Assembly (NCBI GenBank): GCA_024349245.1
Contig: JALDNG010000994.1
Span: forward strand, 1-64,000
Source of the DNA: Neodontobutis hainanensis
Taxonomy: Eukaryota > Chordata > Actinopteri > Gobiiformes > Odontobutidae
Direction of reading: 5' to 3'
DNA length: 64,000 bases
Shown here: in pieces, positions 44,401 through 58,857 of the stretch
Layout of the letters: each line of letters begins with the position of its first letter
Position numbering within the stretch: position 1 is the first letter of the stretch
Position numbers and translations under genes: made by a program
Notes under the pieces: model-generated
Seen by the model: only the letters and a program-made list of their open reading frames with translations
The model's database searches: none
Told to the model about the DNA's origin: nothing

Positions 44401-47400
44401 TATCATTAATTTGAAATTCAACTCACTAAAGTTGATATGATCAGAAAAATCAGTTTTTTATAGATCAAAAATTTAACATTTTGCACAGGTTCGGAAGATA
44501 TGACTCAAAATCTTTTTACCCTGAAATACAAATATGAATCTTATATATTTAAATTATTGGTTAAAACATAATTCTTGCACAACTAATGTGTTTCTGACAT
44601 ATAACCTGTTTATTGATGATGAAATATTCAGATAAAAGTTATAAAATACACAAGTGTATGACTAAACTAGGATTAAATTTCCAAAAAATCTTTGATAAGA
44701 TTAACCTATTCGAGCGTCTATCAATTGATGTTACATAAAAGTATGCCACTTTGCAATATTTTTTGAGTATATACACCAGTGATCGACTATATTGAGACAT
44801 TCACTCAAAAAAATCCTCACTCTTTCTTTCGCCCATAGATTAAAAACCTTACGATGTGGCATGAACTGGCTGAATTTTTCATTATGTTATGATAAAGATA
44901 TATTTATTTTCAAAAATAGTTTTTTCATTTTTATTTTTTCAGATTTTGTATAATGCAATAAAGCTTTAAACATCATCTTGAACACATGTATTAATTGTTC
45001 TATGTTGACTTACTGCTAACTCAATCCATGATATTTACAGGTGGATATTAGTTTTATGAGATCGAGATTCTCTCAGGTACCTTTTATTTTCTTGAAAATT
45101 ATTTCGAAATAATCTTTAGAATAAATATTATATAACAAAAAATGCAAAGGAAATTTAACTTTTCGAATAAATAGAAATAATAAAGATATATATTATAGTT
45201 AAAAGTTTTAAAATATCAAGAAAAATATCTCAAAAAATATTTAGATCAGATAATACTATAAATTGAATATTATATAAAATGTATGTTCTTTGTTTCGCTG
45301 AATACATTTATTAATGCGTTCTCGATAATCAGACTGATGATTTTATTTGAAAATGATCATACTTGGAGTCGAGAGCAAATAGTAATAATATGAAATTGTT
45401 TTTAAATGCAAAAAAATATTTTATTTACCTGTAATAAGATTAATAAGTCAAAATACATCAAAAATATTGCTTATAGTGTTGACTTTAAGTTATACATCAT
45501 AAAAAATAAATTGAGTTTTATTCGCTTTTATACGATTTATACTGACATTGCAAAAGTTTTAATCTAAATTAAAAAAAGTATTATCAATTAAAGAATGTTT
45601 AAAAATTATATTTACGGAGGACCATTAATATTTCATAAATTGAATATTTCGTCGATAACTTGAAAGAATTATTTTTTTCCAAAGCTTTAAAAATTAGGTA
45701 CTAAGATTAAAGATAAAATGCGTATCTGTTGTTTATAAAACTCTGAAATTATTTTCCATCAATAAATAACACAAATATGTATTTTCCCAATTTATCTAAT
45801 AAAATCGTGAATTGTAAAAATCAAAAATATACATAGTAAAATAGATAAAAGTAAAAAGAACATATTAGTATCCTGCTTGAGAATATAAATAATATTTTTC
45901 AGATTATTCATTCTCTTCAAGTTCATTTTTGATATAGCTTTTTAGATGGCTTTGAAATGGTATAATTTAGTTCAATCTTAAAATGTTTGTTTTCTTTGAG
46001 AAATTTAATAGAATATACATTTCAAGTTTAAATCATACATCTTTTATGTAAAGGAACCAAAAATATTTTTAAAAATCAGAGAATATTGAAGAAGCATTTA
46101 TAAATATATAAAACACCAAATTATCATGTATATGCAATATATGAAATATTTCAACCAAATAAAATTTTTTAAATCTTATTTGAAAGGTAAAATAATTATA
46201 AAATAAAGATAACTATGAATATTTTTAAAAATAAAACAAAAAAGTGGTTAATAATAGGGTTTATGATTTTAGATTAACCGAAAATAAAAATAATTGGTCA
46301 TATATGTCCATTCAAAAGTTTAACTTTTTCCTTAAGTTGATTACCTAAAACTTTGTCTTCTCTTCGGAAAATTTTCTTCACAGATGTAGATTTCCTAAAT
46401 TTAAAAAAAATGAAATAAATAATTGACTCCACCCTGAGATTATTTATGAAGATTTGATCATTCAAATGCCGAATGAAACCATCATCTACAAGTAAATATT
46501 TATTTAATTTGAAAAACGAATATTATGACTTGTAAATAAAAACTTATTGTTAGCGTTATAATCGGAATTTATTCATTTTTAATTTGAAAATCAAAGTTAT
46601 TCTTTTCCAAATAAATAATTCTTGATTTTTACTTCCATCATGTATGAAAAAGTTAAATTAAAAAAATATAATTGCCGATATTTAAAATATAATCATTAAT
46701 TTTAGTATATAGTTGATTTTTAAGAAAGTATTTTGTGTTTAACAAATTTTTTAACTTCCATGTTATTATAAAAATTAATTTCTTATATCTCTTTAAAGTA
46801 TTTAATAAGGGTTTTAAATTCTCATTATTCATTATTTATTAAAGATTCTCAACAAACATGATCCATAAGAAACAGTTTTGTTTGAATTCAAAATCAAAAT
46901 TCATTTTTTAAATAAATAAAAAATCGATTATACGATAGCCTTTAAAACGAGCGTCGAAAATAGATTTCATAATAATATATTAAATTTGATTTATTTTTAT
47001 AACTATTAATAAACATCAATTTAAGCACAGAATATAAAATCATTTTCAAGCCTTAAGAAAATATTCCATCAATAGTATCATCGAAAATAAATAGACGCTC
47101 TTTGAAATTGAAAGTAAAATAAAAAATAAGGATAATTTTTCATAACTTGAAAGAGATAAGTTTAGAGATATAAAATATAACCAAATATTTATTGTGAAAC
47201 GATAAAAATAAGAAATAAAATTTAAAAATTTTTAAGTTAATTCTTCAACAAATTTTGTGATCCAGATTTCATATATAATTGCCAAATCTCAGCACTGATA
47301 AAATATATTGCAGTGAGTATTTTACGAAAGATTTCGTGCAAAACTAAATTTATATAAATTGATGTCTTTAAATCTATTTTTCTATTTGAGTTAGCCTATT

Positions 47401-50400
47401 ATAAATAATTTCTCTTTTTGAGGTCTTTAATGTGAATCTAGACAGCTCAAATTATCTTTTTTTAAATGGTACAAGGACAAATATCGATAAAACGTTTGAT
47501 CTTAAATGAGAGTAAATACTGTAAAATTATATGTTATAAATATATCAAATAAAAATATTATTGATTTCCAATGATATCAAACTGTGTTCTAATTCCTAGA
47601 TATGATAAGGAAAAATTGATTCATTTTTGTTACTCTTTATATATTTTTAAGATTAAATTATCATAACATGAGGCACTGACCAAAGTCTTAAAAAGAACAA
47701 ATTTAACATTTATATATGTGGTTTTCTGTTTGTTTCACATAGCAAGAGATTTTTTTTTCTATCTCAACTGGTTATTAGAACAATAGAAAATCATCTTATA
47801 AGATCAATTGAAACAACTCAGGCAAAATGTATATAGAGTTCAATCAGATTAATTGTGTAATTTGATAGATATATATCTCAAAAACATTATGAATCCATAT
47901 ATCTACAACCAACTTCATAAAAAATTAAATATTAAAAATTTAATTTGTAATTATTTGATAATTATAAACTTCATCGATAAGAATCTAAACAGATTTTTAA
48001 CATAAATCGACTTTCTAGCTGAATTATTTCATAATTTAAATTCTGTAATTTGGGAATTTATTTCGATAAAAAAATATTTTGAAACATCGTTTTAGTTTTC
48101 ACAATTAAAAAAAATTTCTTAGTTTTTGCCATTCTCGATATTTGTTCTGACAATAATATTATAGGGGGTTATCAACTAAATGAAAATTTTGTGTCATAAT
48201 AAAAATTATGTTTTATTGTGATACAATATTTCAGCAAATAACAAAAAAGAATATTATTATTTTATATGAGATAGTAGTTTTTATTACTTTTATCAATGGG
48301 AGATCATTCTGTTTATAAATTCATTTTATAATGTGTAACGTAATGTTTAAGGGATTTCTTATTAAGATAAGTATTTTTATTATATTTAAAAATACCTTTA
48401 AAGTTAAAATCTTAATTCATGTCTTGTTTTATATTCATACAGGGTTAAAATTATATCTACCAAAAACTGCATTTCAATTTTTCTATTTAAAAATAATAAG
48501 TTGTTGGAGTGGTTGAAAAAAGTTTACAGTTGTTCATAACTTCAAAGAAAATTTTTTGGATGCTATTTAAAACACTTTAGTTGAAATACTTTTCATACTT
48601 AACTGATCAACAATTTTTAATAATCTCAAGAGGAAGATAAGTGATAGAATTCTGATCTCGAAATACTTCTATAAATATGAATTATTTTTATAATCTTTAT
48701 CTCAGCTAATTTTGAAGGATTACTGATGTTCAGAGAGAAATCTCTAAAGTTATGCATCTGTTACTTCTTAATTTAAATAATTTTGAAATATATTTATCAT
48801 TATGCTGATTTTATTGAGTTCTTTTCTTTAGATTTAATGGTTGAGGTAAAAAATATTTATCACAGTTATCTGCCAAGAATATTCTATATGGATTTAAAAA
48901 AAAACAATTAATTAATCTCTTAATAATTTAAACTCTATGAACATTCTAAAATGTTAAATAAACTTGCGCAAATGGAAATCTTTGTTTTATATGGTTGATC
49001 TTTTGAATATATAATTTACAATATTTTATTGTTAAAATTTTTGTTTTTGAATTATAAAACAATCCTTTATTATACTAATGAATTTATAGAGGTATCAGAA
49101 TGAAATAAATTGATTCTTCGATAATATTATGATCGAACTGAGATATTTTTTCAAGATATAAAAATAAATTATAGGATATAACAAATTTTCTCAGCAAATA
49201 ATTTTAAAAATAAAATATACTGTATCAATATAGTATCTAAACAGGCACTCTTTTTAAAATTCAAAAAAATGATAATAATCAAGGTTTCCATTAATAACAT
49301 GAAATAGTATGAGAAGAAGCACCGTTTAAGGTAATCCTGAATAATATTAAATCAATAATAATTGAATCATAAAACACGTTTATCTTTTAGGACATTTCCT
49401 AAATATAAGAATTGTGTCAATATATTATATGTGCAAATAACCATTTTATCACTTTTTGATTCATAGTTTTAAGATAGAAATCAAAAACCGTATTTAGATG
49501 CCTTTTTAAAGTTCCAATACTTTTTATCTTCGCCTGAATATCAATTAGAAGATATTTAGTTGCAATTTTGGCATTTAACTTAAATGTGTGTTTAAGATGA
49601 TAGATTTATTGAAATTAATTATTAAATTATACATTTAATTCTGCAATAATATAAATATTAACATATTTACTGATATCAATAAACAAAATTATTTGATGTA
49701 TCGAATCTAATTATAAAATAAAAATATTTTTTATGAGCTCTAAAAATTGAATACAATATTGAATATTAAAGATATTTAGAAAATTTATATATCAAAATAA
49801 TTTTTACAATTTTAATCACTCTTTCATTAACTTTGATCATATTTTTATAGCTTTAACCATCAATATGATTTTATTATTTTTTTCAAACCAAAATTTAAAT
49901 AATATAATGAATAATTTTTATCCATATAAATTTTGTTATAGAATCATGGTTTCTTATCAGAAATTTTTGTGGTTATACTTCTTTTCATATATAAAAATAT
50001 ACATTTTATTATTTTACATTTAAGGTATTCTTTACAGAATCATAAATTTTATTTGTGTATTAGATAAATTAATATAGATTATTACAATATATGATATTGA
50101 TATACTTGATAGAGAATCGTATGGTTAAGAGTTACCTTAACTCAATTTGATAAGGAAGCCCTAATAAATATATGGTATAGTCTGAAAATTTCAATATATA
50201 ATTAAAGAAAACATGATAGGAATATCAAACCTCTCTTTATTGAAATACTGAAAATCTTTTTTCGAGAGTAAAAAACATTAATGAATATCAAATTATACCC
50301 AGATTTGTCATGTCATATTTTGGTTTACGCCAGAAAAATACATTTTGCCTTATAGTTGTTTGTCAAGTTAATTTATTATCTCGAAATTTGAAAAATTTTG

Positions 50401-51420
50401 AGTAATTCATCTTAATATATTGTCATAAATCTGAAATTTGATCGATTCACGTTGAATGAAAATTTTTTATATTTATTTTTCACCACGAATAAATATGATA
50501 TCCAACTTTAGGTTATATAGATAAATTTCTTTCAATATCTTATCATGTATATTTCAAGAACGTGTTGATTCTTAATAAAATCTTTTAATTTTGACTGTTA
50601 ATTTTATATTTATCAGGATAAATTCAATTAGTCAGCCTAATTTGAAGTGAATAAAAAAGGTTTGGCATTACGTAACATGACTATGCTTCTAACATAATAG
50701 AAAGAGAATTTTAATGTTGTAAAGATTGGGAAAATTTGATAATTTCCTGAATTGCGCAACTGTTGAAATGATTCCAGAGCATTTAATGTTGAAATAAATT
50801 GCCTGTTTTAAATTATCAAACAATAAAAATTGCATTATTTTTTTATCTTTCTATTTTTATGCTTATTTTATTTTTTTATTTAAATCAGTCTCTTTATATG
50901 ATGCTAAACAAGAAAAAGTTTTTAAAGTTTGAAATATCTAAATTTTTGAGATATATACATTCACTTTTCCCATAAATACCTCAAAATATAAAAATAAATC
51001 ATAAATATTGTCAACTGTCAAAACTATTAATTTTCATTAAATGTGGGAACCAACTTAAGGCTGGTCCGAAATTCTCACCAAATCAGCAGTTTTCGTGTCA
51101 CAGTAAATTTTTAAGCGTTATCATCTTTGAATAATTAATTTTGTAGCGATTTGTGCAATTAGTTGCCCTAAAAATAGTCTTGTAAATGAATACGTCTTTT
51201 AAGCGGTTTAAGGATCACAAATCCCGATATTAATGCTATTTCTGTGAACTATATTCCTAATAATACAATTATGCTTGTTAAAGTTTTAATGTTCGTGATT
51301 CAAATGAATGACTCAATAAATTAAAATATTTCACAAAGTAGATTATCTTAATATTGAATTTAGAAAAACCACAAGTATTTTCATTTTTCTCAGATGCTTG
51401 TTTTTAGAATTATCATTATT
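35480..51420. other. Mostly AT-rich non-coding DNA
   Basis: From 35,480 to about 41,500 the sequence is typical desert. From there to 51,420 the composition alternates between desert and weakly richer patches, without any frame I can defend. The 61-codon frame at 48,331-48,516 is hydrophobic and low in complexity. A patch at 51,050-51,250 is richer in G and C but shows no frame or inverted-repeat end. No RNA gene or repeat array recognised. Confidence 0.45.
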
Positions 51421-51426
51421 CAGTGC

Positions 51427-51666
51427 TTACTTATATTTATTTGGTAGTTTCTTTACATAACAAATAGAATTATTGGTATTTATTATTTCATGAAAATATT
51501 TGTAAATACCTGGCAGCCAATCATGTCTTTTAAAACTCAAAATTTTGGCAATGTGATTTACTGTTGAGTTGATATTAGAAGCCTTCTTAATATAAAGGAC
51601 TATAATTTGAAGAATGGATCCTCGAAAAACTTTATATATTTTTATGTTCGTCTGAGTATGTATCAT
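51427..51666 (-). pseudogene. Coding-like fragment E, unidentified
   Basis: A 79-codon frame on the minus strand begins with Met and contains NINSTVNHIAKILSFKRHDW followed by LPGIYKYFHEIIN and ends KKLPNKYK. The mix of charged, aromatic and small residues is less AT-driven than desert frames. There is no domain I recognise and no continuation in flanking sequence. It may be an exon-sized remnant or chance. Confidence 0.2.
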
Positions 51667-51669
51667 CTA

Positions 51670-54600
51670 TGAGAGCAATTTTTCTATTTATAATTTCACT
51701 GTAAAATGACGTGAAAATGAAATAATTATTTTAAGCGTGTTTTCTAGCAACACTTTACCCTTACAAGAGGAAAATTTTCAATTTTTATGATCAAATATCT
51801 TTTCATTTTAAAGTAATCATATGCTTAAATTATTATACCTATCAAAGCCATATAACTAAAACTAAATTACAGAATTTCCATATTTTTAATATTTAACAAA
51901 TCATGATTTCTAGTTTTCATATTTTTTGTCATATAAGTTTAAGGTGTTAAATAAGCTTATATTATAACGATTGACGATTTTATTTTTTACTTATCTGCAT
52001 AATCAATCAATTAAACCAATTTAATTCCTCATATTTGTTCAATATCATTTTATATTCGATGAAGATATGGGTTATTATGTGTCTCTATAGTAATGGTATC
52101 TTCTGACAACTCTTCTTGGAAGGGAGATAACCGATAGAAAACTGAAGGATATCTATGTTATTATCTTTTCTTGGTATGATCCAAGAATTGAAACATTTTA
52201 CTCATTTGATTGAATCAAATCTCTATTATATTTCGAAAATCCTCAAGAATTTAGACATTTAGTAACGAAAAACATGAGCTTTGTTAATAATTTTCTATCT
52301 TAATAATCCTCAATATGGATATTTAAAAATTAACCATTGATATAGCCAAATATTTGTTGAAATAAAATAATTGTAGATTGACGTTTAGTTCGATCTATTT
52401 CAAGAAAGAACTATGATATTTAGATTTTATTAACTTCTACAATGGTGTGATACATGGGTTCGCATCAAAATAATGGAAAAAATTCTTATATAATAAAACC
52501 TGATTTGAATTCAACAAATCACTTTGGTAAACCACAAAATTTTTTCACATTCATCACCGAACATTTTGATTTTGTTAAGTAATTTACTTGTTTTTATCTA
52601 CTTTATCATGTTAATAAAAATTAAATTAAAATAATTCGCAGAATTCTAAAATAATAGTTAGGTTAATATAATTTATTAATTGATTTATCAGGAAATATTT
52701 TGATTAAATTTTTCTTCGATTTCGGTCACATCTAAAATAACATTTGATTGCATCTGCAGAAGTTTTACAAATCTTAACTTAACAGTTTTTAACTTTCAGA
52801 AAGCATCATCATTAATCTATATAAAATTTCAAAAATCTTTAAATTTTGATATACAGATACTAATTTCCACATTTCAAATTTTTAGAATAACCTATTTGAT
52901 AAATGTTTAAGTTTTTTGAAAATAACCGTTTTTATAGGTGATTTTTCGATTTTATTCTTTTTATAGATTTTATAAATTTATAATGTACATTAAAGACGTG
53001 ATTACAATTTTAATCCCTAATTATTATTTTAAGAGTCATTGGTTAATTTAATTTTTGAAGTAAATATGTTCAATTTGATGTATCTACTAAAATACAGTAA
53101 ACAAGAAATATATTTGTCATAAATCGTTTAAAACAATACTCTTACAAATTCTGCACAATATTATTAATTTTTATTATAAAATTGATAAATTTTAAAGTTA
53201 TGATTTTTATATATGAGTTAATCAATGTCAGATTTTTAGATAAACCATTGAAATAAGATTCTTTCATTTTCAAAATAAAAAAATATAATTAGTCAAGGAA
53301 TAGAAGAAAATAAGAGGTTTACCAGGTTTATCGACGTGAATTTCATTGATAATTTAAATTTATTTCATAGATATATATAGGCGAACTCAAAGTATTTATA
53401 TGAGACAAACATGACGCGTTTATCGAATCAAAATATCAGAATTTGCTTTTGAGATAGAGATGTCATTCCGAAAGCATATACTTCACATATGTTTGTTATC
53501 AATAAAAAGTTTGATTGACTTTTAGCAATTAATTTGGAAAGGTTTAACATTTCTAATTCATTGGATTAATATACGAACTCTAAAACTAGCTTATGTTTGA
53601 TATTTTCATTTTTGAAAGGAATTAAGTAAAGAGGAAAACAAAATATCATAGAATATATGGTTAAAGATAATTTTGATATAATATATTTCATAAAAATACG
53701 AACTTTATATTTCTCTTTATTTCAGCTGAAGCTGTGTAAATGGCTTTAAGAATTTAATTTAATTATTTTAACAGATATATGAATTAAATAAACATTATTG
53801 GTCATTATTTAATCGGTTTAATTTAATTTTGTATAAACATGCTAAATTGCGGAAAGAAATATCAAATATATACAAAGTTGTGATGAATTCAAGTAAAATT
53901 TTAATATTTTATTTGAGAATTTCGAAATATTCAAATTTAAGTGATACATTTTTTCATAGATTAGGATTATGTCATCATAAATCGTGTTATTAAAGTGTCT
54001 GGATATTTCTAAAAGGGTCAGAACAAAATATAACATATATTTTGACCAAATAAGCCATAACGATAAACAACATGAAATAAAATATAGAAATTATGGATTT
54101 TGGAATCAGATGATATATATACATACTTTTGTTTTCATGGTGTATATTAATCATTTTATTTCTAAGCAGAAATTATTAGTGTTATGTAAATTAAAAGAAA
54201 AATCACGGAAACTGCTTGATTTAAGGAAACTGTGGAAAAAATAATGGGCAACTTGATTTTGTTGGCTTATGATATTGAAATTGATGAATCACTAGCAATG
54301 ACCTAATAAAGCATATTTTAACTGTAATCTGAGCATCGAACAAAAGGTAGAACAGAGATTTATGAAGTTTAATTTGATTTTTCCTAACATTGAGAGGGTT
54401 GAGAAGTTGAAGATTTGGCAAACGAATATCCCTATATCGATGAAATTATTTATAACTTTTTAATTGAGATGGTTTATTATGAGACAACATAAAAATTATC
54501 TAACTGGTAGGTTACAGTCATAGATTCAAATATGTAAAAGAAATTCAGGCTTCGGAAGATTTAAAGCTAAGAGTAAGAATTTGATTGATTTGATATCTAA

Positions 54601-55490
54601 GCATCAATTAAATATCAATTTGTATACCAACTTTTAAACCATATGTGACTTACATAGATATCGAAAAGCCAATTTATAGTCAATTTAACATTTGGATTGA
54701 CAGCATTATAACAATAGAAAATGGAAAGTATATTTAGAAAGCCTGTTTTAGACATTCACTTTGTTATTATAATTTACAGATAAAATCGATCGGAATTACT
54801 CTTACATATTTCGCATTTACTTGATGCTTCAAAGAAGAATGATGGTTCATTTTATTAATATAGATGGTAACCAGGTGTAAATGCGAAACTAAAATATAAA
54901 AACGCGTTTAAACAAAATATTTTTAAAAATTAACATTATTAAATTCCTAACCAACATTTTCGAGAGAAAACCATACCTACAATAGATTTTATGATGAAAA
55001 TCTTTTAGAAATATTGAGTCGTATAAACTTTAAACCTAAGGTTAAATTGAATAAAATTAAGTTTATGACATATTGTCAAACTCTTCACATTTGCTTTGTG
55101 AGACTAGTCTTCAAAATTATTAAGAGTTATAAGTTAGTTTATTATGTATTGGTAATTTTTTATCCCGTAATATGTCTATATTCCATGTTATGAAATTATC
55201 TTAACATTTGTGACATGATACAGTGTTGAAATTTGCAATATCGCTTTGACTAAACATTTTTAAATTATTGCGATAATTTCTCAAAGTGTAATGATACTGT
55301 TTAATATTATAAGATAATTTTCGCAAAATTGTTTTTATTTTTGTAAATGCATCAAGTTAATACTTATAATTTTGCCTAAATATAAAATAAAATCATAATA
55401 TTTCTCAATTTAAATTGTCCTTTAAAATGTCAATTACATTATTATTATTATTACTTTGAGCTTATATTTTAAACTTTTTTGACTTTCGCT
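51670..55490. other. Island of weakly coding-like fragments
   Basis: Short plausible peptides appear between stops on both strands. On the plus strand at about 52,053-52,330 one frame includes LSFLGMIQELKHFTHLIESN followed by LYYISKILKNLDI, then stops, then IIFYLNNPQYGYLKIN. A plus-strand frame at 53,984-54,244 is open for 86 codons (ISKRVRTKYNIYFDQISHND, ending KSRKLLDLRKLWKK). Overlapping minus-strand frames at 53,842-54,036 and 54,221-54,421 compete with it. Nothing is identifiable. The region looks like old coding DNA near mutational saturation. Confidence 0.2.
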
Positions 55491-55493
55491 TCA

Positions 55494-55712
55494 TTAATTT
55501 ATAATCTTCAAGACGTGATATATTATAATGTAGTTTTGGCACATCTCGAAAACATCACGCAACATTACTTTATCTTTTATTTTTATTATTCCGACAATAT
55601 TTGAGCCTGTTTGTTTAAATTGCTTCAGAAAAAACACAAGTAACATTAATGTCTCACTCAAAGGCTCGAAATAATCATTCTTTGAGAGAGATCTCGACCC
55701 TGATGACTTCAA
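55494..55712 (-). pseudogene. Coding-like fragment F, unidentified
   Basis: A 72-codon minus-strand frame contains GSRSLSKNDYFEPLSETLML, then FFLKQFKQTGSNIVGIIKIK and DKVMLRDVFEMC. The residue use resembles real protein more than AT filler, but there is no recognisable family, no flanking exon and no visible splice site pair that I can defend. Confidence 0.22.
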
Positions 55713-58700
55713 TTAAAAAGTAAACTATCTTCTCATTGATAGAAACTATCTGTTCATCTCCGAAAACTATATTATTAAATTAATATTTAAACATAGGATT
55801 TACCTAATTTTTTATATGTTGGTTTTGACAAGAAAATATTTCTTAAATCGGGTGTTGTGATTTTCATGAATAAATCCATTTTATAAATTTTTCCTATTAA
55901 TTAAAATTCCAAAAATACTCAGGCGACGACTCGGTAATCAGCTATTTTTGTATCATAAATGTTTTAACATATCCTGTGTATGAGCAATTTAATCAATGCT
56001 AGTTTATTTAAATTTTACACTCAACTAATTTCATGAATTTATTGGAAAAGCTATTGAAACACTGTTCATTCAAATGAAAAATTACCTTAAATGAAAGTTT
56101 CTCAAGTTTATCTTTAAATTTCTTAAAAATCCACTTAACCTAAAGTTCATTTTTTATATAAATACTAATATTAATATCAGAGTTGCGTAATTTTGACACA
56201 CGAGTAATTATACTATATCCTCTAAAGTATAAATGAAAAGCAGAAAAATGTTGATAGGTAATAGTTAATATATTTACTAAAAAATTATTTCTGTTTATCT
56301 AATAGAATGTCTGGCGTATGACTCGATAAAATAAGCTTATATTTTAAGAGTTATAGAATAATCTAAAATACGTTTTTACGTTATTCTTTATTTGATTTTA
56401 AATCAATTAAAATTATCAATTTAATAAAGAAAATATGAACTCTGGTTTTTGCTTTCTTTTATTTCTTGTAAATGTAATTAATCGATTTATAAACTGTTAC
56501 ATTTTAAAAATAATTTAAAATTAATTTAAAAACAAAAACAAAAAATGAAACAATCTATCGTCAAAAAGTTCAAATTAGCTTTGTTATACCATAAAATAAA
56601 AGCCTCTATTGATTTAATTCAATGCGATTATTACTGTTTTGTAGAGTCATCAAAATATCTAAATGATTTAATTTGTTAATTCCAAATTTTTAAAGCTACA
56701 ATGGGTTCAGTTTTAAAAAAATTAATTCTTTAAATAATTTGTGATTGAATATGCCCAAAATCATCTTAATGATGGACGTTCATTGAAAACGTAACAAAAA
56801 ATTAAGATCTTCTTGATTTTGTTACAAATTAATGATTGGTAAGTTTGATAATTTTTTTAGAAAACTTAATTTTAAAATATCAGTGGCTATAAAATCATTC
56901 ATCAATACCTTGATGAATTATCCTTTAATTATTTTCAAAACAAGATAGATTAACTCTTACATTAAGATTGAGAAATTAGATTTAAAGCTAGGGCGCTTCC
57001 TCTCATTCTTAGAGGTATAAAAGTTAAAACTTTTCCATTGAGATTACAAGACTGACATGAATTTATATTCAGTAAATGTGTCGAAGTTGGAGACTTTTTT
57101 GAACATATAACCTATATTCGCAGTATATACTTTCCAATTTTGGTAAATATCAATCATTAAAGATTGAATTTTTTATTTATTTATAAAAAATTAAAATTTC
57201 AGTTCATTGTTTTTATTATTTTGAATGATGAAAATATAAAAATATTTTCAATATTAAGCTCTTCAGGATTGGCGTCTAACCACCAAAAGAAAATTACATA
57301 AAATAAAAATTTCTCAAATAACATCAGAGTTGACATGATATTTATACTTTCTTCAATCTAGTCTCAGTCAAAATAAAACTTGTTGAATGAGAGCTCAATA
57401 AAATACGCATCTATGTTTATACTTATTCTAGATTTGCTTGCCTAATTTTTGACCTATAAGTTCCTCAACTAGATTTCATATGTGTATTTAAGTTGTTACT
57501 GATTATTTAACTAAATTGAATAAATCATTTTTCTAATTATTAAATATATAAGCAATGTCATTGTTAAGAATATCGATAGCTAAAATAATTTATTTTAATT
57601 TCAAGCTATTCTCGACACAAAAAATCAACTGAGATGATTCGACGATTAACCTACTATAAAAGCTTATAAAAGTATTTTAAGCAGGTGACAAGTTTTATCT
57701 TAAAACTTCGTGATTTCTTTTTCAAGAGCAATCTATGATATAAGAGCTACTTCTCTTTGGATAATATATCCATCAAAGCAAAGAGCAGACAGATAGTTAT
57801 TTTTAGAGTGTGAATCATACACTAGCATATCACAAATCTGTAAATAGTGCCTTTCGAAATCAAAGAGCTTCACGAGATATTGATGCTTGATGGTATAAAT
57901 ACATGACTAAACTTTAAAATATAAGAGATTTCGTGTTTGATTCTTAGACAAGATAATTCAAGGAGTGAACTTCTAGTTAAGTTATACCTTAGATTTTATC
58001 GAGTCTATGACATTCAAAAAATCGAGATAACGTAAATTATCTTCGATCTTAAGATAACTAGAAAAGTATAATAATTCTTTGGCAGATACTTTTGATATTT
58101 ATAATCTAATGAATGATATGATTCAAAAATACACAATCTAATTTTGGTATTTCAATATAAAGTGCAGTTACTGGGTCGTTTTGTACAATTTTTTGCATTT
58201 TTTAGGTAGTAAAGAACTTAGGGTATGGGATATTTCTCTTCTATAAAACAAATAGAGTTCTCATTATCTTGAGAATGGTGTATTAGCGGTATGATTATTA
58301 TATTATTCAACTCATAAAACTTTGTTAGTGGAATTCAGAAATTTTCATTTGAAAGACGTCAAAGTATATATGGCTAGTTGATTCTTGGTTCATAGTTAGA
58401 TAATGGATATCAAGTAAATAATAAGGATTCTATCGTGTCTAAAATTAAGAAAAGCACTTATGATGAAACAGCTAATGTTTTTTTCATGATAAAAAATAAG
58501 ATTTATATATAAATAAAAGAAGATCCAGGAAATCAAAGATAATTTATGAAAGTGCTAAAAGCTGCGTAAATACTAATTGAGATACAAAAATAGGATTGAG
58601 CAGTTTGCCAGTAAAAACTAGCTCAAATGTTTGCTAAAATGACTTTAATATCAAGATATTATTTAAAACTCTTTTAGCTTTACTACGTGCATGAAGAATG

Positions 58701-58794
58701 CTTATACCACAATTATAATTTATAACACATGGAACAATATCATTTTTTGAAGATAAATAGATGAATTGAAGCTTATATTATAATATTACCACCA
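55713..58794. other. AT-rich DNA with moderately richer, stop-riddled stretch hosting the transposon insertion
   Basis: The part from about 57,600 to 58,794 has more G and C than the deserts. One plus-strand frame gives plausible-looking pieces (for example NGYQVNNKDSIVSKIKKSTY, 58,402-58,461), but it contains about 29 stops in roughly 400 codons. That is close to what random sequence of this composition would give. Coding origin is therefore not demonstrated. The hAT element was inserted at its right edge. Confidence 0.2.
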
Positions 58795-58802
58795 TATCTA
58801 TG
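58795..58802. repeat. hAT target-site duplication, left copy (tatctatg)
   Basis: The 8 bp tatctatg directly precedes the CAGGGG terminus of the transposon and is repeated identically at 62,466-62,473. An 8-bp duplication is the hAT superfamily signature. Confidence 0.93.
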
Positions 58803-58822
58803 CAGGGGTGGATTTAGACATT
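58803..58822 (+). repeat. hAT left terminal inverted repeat
   Basis: CAGGGGTGGATTTAGACATT pairs with the inverted right end CAGGGGCAGACTTTACCATT. The first six bases are identical and 14 of 20 match overall. Short imperfect terminal repeats are normal for hAT elements. Confidence 0.85.
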
Positions 58823-58857
58823 TTGGGGCCCAAGGCAAACACAGACATGGGGCCCTC
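58819..58857. promoter_or_regulatory. Left subterminal GGGCCC motifs, possible transposase binding sites
   Basis: Just inside the left end are two GGGCCC palindromes (in cattttggggcccaagg at 58,819-58,835 and in atggggccc at about 58,846-58,854). The same words occur near the right end. Subterminal repeats bind transposase in several hAT elements; that role here is inferred. Confidence 0.4.

Noticed and set aside
57601..58794. A plus-strand frame that reads like a 400-residue protein if TAA and TAG are taken as Gln
   Set aside because: Stops make up about 7% of codons and include TGA, close to random expectation at this composition. No conserved motif supports the reading.
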